Shown in pieces: positions 63,031 through 64,000 of a stretch of DNA of 64,000 nucleotides. The position numbers were made by a program, and so were the translations under genes. The notes beneath the pieces were generated by a model that was not told the DNA's origin, did no database searches, and saw only the letters and a program-made list of their open reading frames with translations. Source of the DNA: Faecalibacterium sp. (GTDB lineage Bacteria; Bacillota; Clostridia; Oscillospirales; Ruminococcaceae); NCBI GenBank assembly GCA_022652735.1, contig JALCRP010000002.1:1-64000 (forward strand), read 5' to 3'. How positions within the stretch are numbered: the stretch's first letter is position 1; the number at the start of each line of letters is the position of its first letter.

Positions 63031-63699
63031 TCAAACCATAGCGGCCTGCCCCTGCTTTTTCTCGGCGGGCTTTTTGGCAGCAGGTTTTTGCTTGGGTGGC
63101 TTTTCGGCGTCCCGTTTCAGGCCGGTGTTCCACAGCAAAAGGCATTCGCGGCTGGGGATAGGGCCAAGGCTGTAATAGCCGCGGTTCTCGGTGTTCATTT
63201 GGACATAGGCCACGCGATGGTTGCAGCGGTTCGGCTCGTCCGTGACGGTTTCAATCGTCTTTTTACGGATGGGCTTTTCTTCGTAGTATGGGTCCCACAG
63301 CTCGCAGACACCGTTATGCGCGCCGACGATCAGCACATAATGCCCACAGCCCAGAAGGCAGCGCGTTACGGCTACGGCCCCTTGCTCAAGCGCTTTGTTC
63401 AGCTCGCTGCCGGGGCCGAGAAAAATATCCTTTGAGTGCAGCGTTTTGCAGCGGATGGGAAAATGGCAGCTCTGCGCGTAGGAGTTCATCCAGCGGCACA
63501 AAAACTTCAGCGCGGCACCGCTGGTGCCCATATAGCCGGGGCGGCCCTGCTGATCGCAGTCGTCAAGGCTGTACTGATATACGGCCTTCAGCAGGCAGGG
63601 CCGAATCTGTTTTCGGTCAAAAAGGTAGTTCAAAGCATTCAAAAGGCTGGTTGGGCCACAATCATACTCGGATACTTGATAACTCAGCGGAATAGGCAT
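63031..63699 (-). CDS. C39-like cysteine protease (papain-fold)
   Basis: The 222-residue protein begins IPLSYQVSEYDCGPTS, with the nucleophile Cys14 in the CGPTS motif of C39-like proteases; GHYVLIVG carries the His and ELWDPYY the Asp. It lacks a signal peptide and is not fused to an ABC exporter, so it is a free-standing cytoplasmic C39-like protein. The last 25 residues are Lys/Pro/Ala-rich. AAGGAG lies nine bases upstream of ATG 63699. A perfect -35 promoter drives it. Substrate unknown. Confidence 0.82.
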   Translation of the reverse strand: MPIPLSYQVSEYDCGPTSLLNALNYLFDRKQIRPCLLKAVYQYSLDDCDQQGRPGYMGTSGAALKFLCRWMNSYAQSCHFPIRCKTLHSKDIFLGPGSELNKALEQGAVAVTRCLLGCGHYVLIVGAHNGVCELWDPYYEEKPIRKKTIETVTDEPNRCNHRVAYVQMNTENRGYYSLGPIPSRECLLLWNTGLKRDAEKPPKQKPAAKKPAEKKQGQAAMV

Positions 63700-63752
63700 G
63701 CAAAAGAACTCCTTTTTTACGTCAATTTGTGTTGCGTGGGTAGACAATAGCC

Positions 63753-63782
63753 AGTATAAAAAACATTACCCGGAAATGTCAA
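63753..63782 (-). promoter_or_regulatory. promoter of the C39-like protease
   Basis: Minus strand: perfect TTGACA (63777-63782), 18-bp spacer, TATACT (63753-63758). Its -35 is eight bases from the -35 of the plus-strand promoter. Confidence 0.82.
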
Positions 63783-63790
63783 GATAATTA

Positions 63791-63819
63791 TTGACAGAAG
63801 CGGCTTTTTTCTCTATACT
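63791..63819 (+). promoter_or_regulatory. promoter of the last gene
   Basis: Perfect TTGACA (63791-63796), 17-bp spacer, TATACT (63814-63819), about 95 bases upstream of the final start codon. Confidence 0.85.
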
Positions 63820-63855
63820 GACATCGTTTATAAAAGGGCACTTTGTACCCTTTCA

Positions 63856-63877
63856 CTAACCGCCGGCTAACCGCCGG
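63856..63877. repeat. 11-bp perfect tandem repeat in the leader of the last gene
   Basis: CTAACCGCCGG is repeated twice without a gap (63856-63866 and 63867-63877), each with a GCCGGC palindrome at its end. It lies between the promoter and start codon, so a regulator could bind it. Confidence 0.65.
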
Positions 63878-63915
63878 CTGAGCGGGCTTGCGGCCCGCCG
63901 AACAGGGATGGAAAG

Positions 63916-64000
63916 ATGAAAAAAGTTTCTCGCCGTAATTTCTTAAAGGTTGTGGGTGCTTCGGCGGCAGTTTCGACGCTCGCCGGGCTTTTGAGCGGCT
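63916..64000 (+). CDS. start of a Tat-signal exported protein (truncated by the window end)
   Basis: The first 28 codons encode KKVSRRNFLKVVGASAAVSTLAGLLSG, a classic twin-arginine signal (SRRNFLK) with a hydrophobic stretch and no cysteine within the window. In gut Clostridia such signals often start ABC solute-binding lipoproteins; the rest lies outside, so the function is open. GGGATGGAAAG precedes ATG 63916. Confidence 0.7.
   Translation, partial: MKKVSRRNFLKVVGASAAVSTLAGLLSG

Noticed and set aside
63850-63900. CRISPR-like repeats
   Set aside because: Only two adjacent 11-bp copies without spacers.

Overview
This 64 kb window looks like a chromosomal segment of a G+C-rich gut Firmicute of the class Clostridia, most likely family Oscillospiraceae (Faecalibacterium / Subdoligranulum / Gemmiger-like). 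That placement is an inference from gene content: a Firmicutes-type split ADP-glucose pyrophosphorylase (GlgC plus GlgD), a DUF6472 small protein beside trmB, an ECF transporter S component, sigma-A promoters (TTGACA / TATAAT, 17 bp spacing), strong AGGAGG ribosome binding sites and several TTG/GTG starts. No insertion sequence, prophage, CRISPR array, rRNA or plasmid gene is visible. Because of the G+C bias, very long open frames occur antisense to real genes and were discarded.

Layout. 0-9 kb (mostly +): bactofilin, an RsuA-type pseudouridine synthase, a PucR/CdaR-like regulator, then the cell-envelope set ftsE-ftsX-M23 hydrolase-small membrane protein-S41 protease, ksgA, a YhhN-family protein and tRNA-Thr. 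9-19 kb: a DMT exporter and citrate synthase (-), MATE and SpoU methyltransferase (+), a CAT-anticodon tRNA and a small membrane protein (-), then GHL10 glycosidase-like lipoprotein, lipoprotein, DMT and YgjP-type metalloprotease (+). 19-29 kb: flippase (+), a Crh/HPr-like protein and CmpB-type membrane protein (-), dinB and two alpha/beta hydrolases (+), and the AlaX-trmB-DUF6472 group (-). 28-37 kb: degenerate GGDEF protein, YfhO, a helical protein whose ribosome binding site lies in a hairpin, mtnN and ychF (-), and an OmpR-type two-component pair. 37-41 kb: MATE, class II aldolase, mtnA and deoD, readable as a salvage route for 5'-deoxyadenosine / methylthioadenosine. 41-45.5 kb: rpe, three Rnf-like membrane subunits and a membrane-anchored glycosidase-like protein. 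45.5-53 kb: DUF1015, DEAD helicase, RlmA-type methyltransferase, a Cys-Gly protein, an LCP-like protein and a MocR regulator divergent from an ECF S component. 53-64 kb: an anchored SGNH hydrolase, a Na+/alanine symporter, the glycogen operon glgB-glgC-glgD-glgA, a C39-like protease and the start of a Tat-signal protein cut by the window end.

Most interesting: the trio at 41.75-44.28 kb is homologous to RnfD, RnfE and RnfA, but the residues that in canonical Rnf bind covalent FMN (RnfD) and the intramembrane iron-sulfur cluster (Cys of RnfA and RnfE) appear substituted, and RnfB, RnfC and RnfG are absent. It may be a repurposed, non-redox Rnf-derived membrane complex. Secondary leads are the MtnA/DeoD/aldolase salvage cluster, the probable vitamin B6 regulator-transporter pair, the sequestered ribosome binding site at 31.8 kb, the degenerate GGDEF and Crh-like proteins, and a possible internal start in the DEAD helicase.
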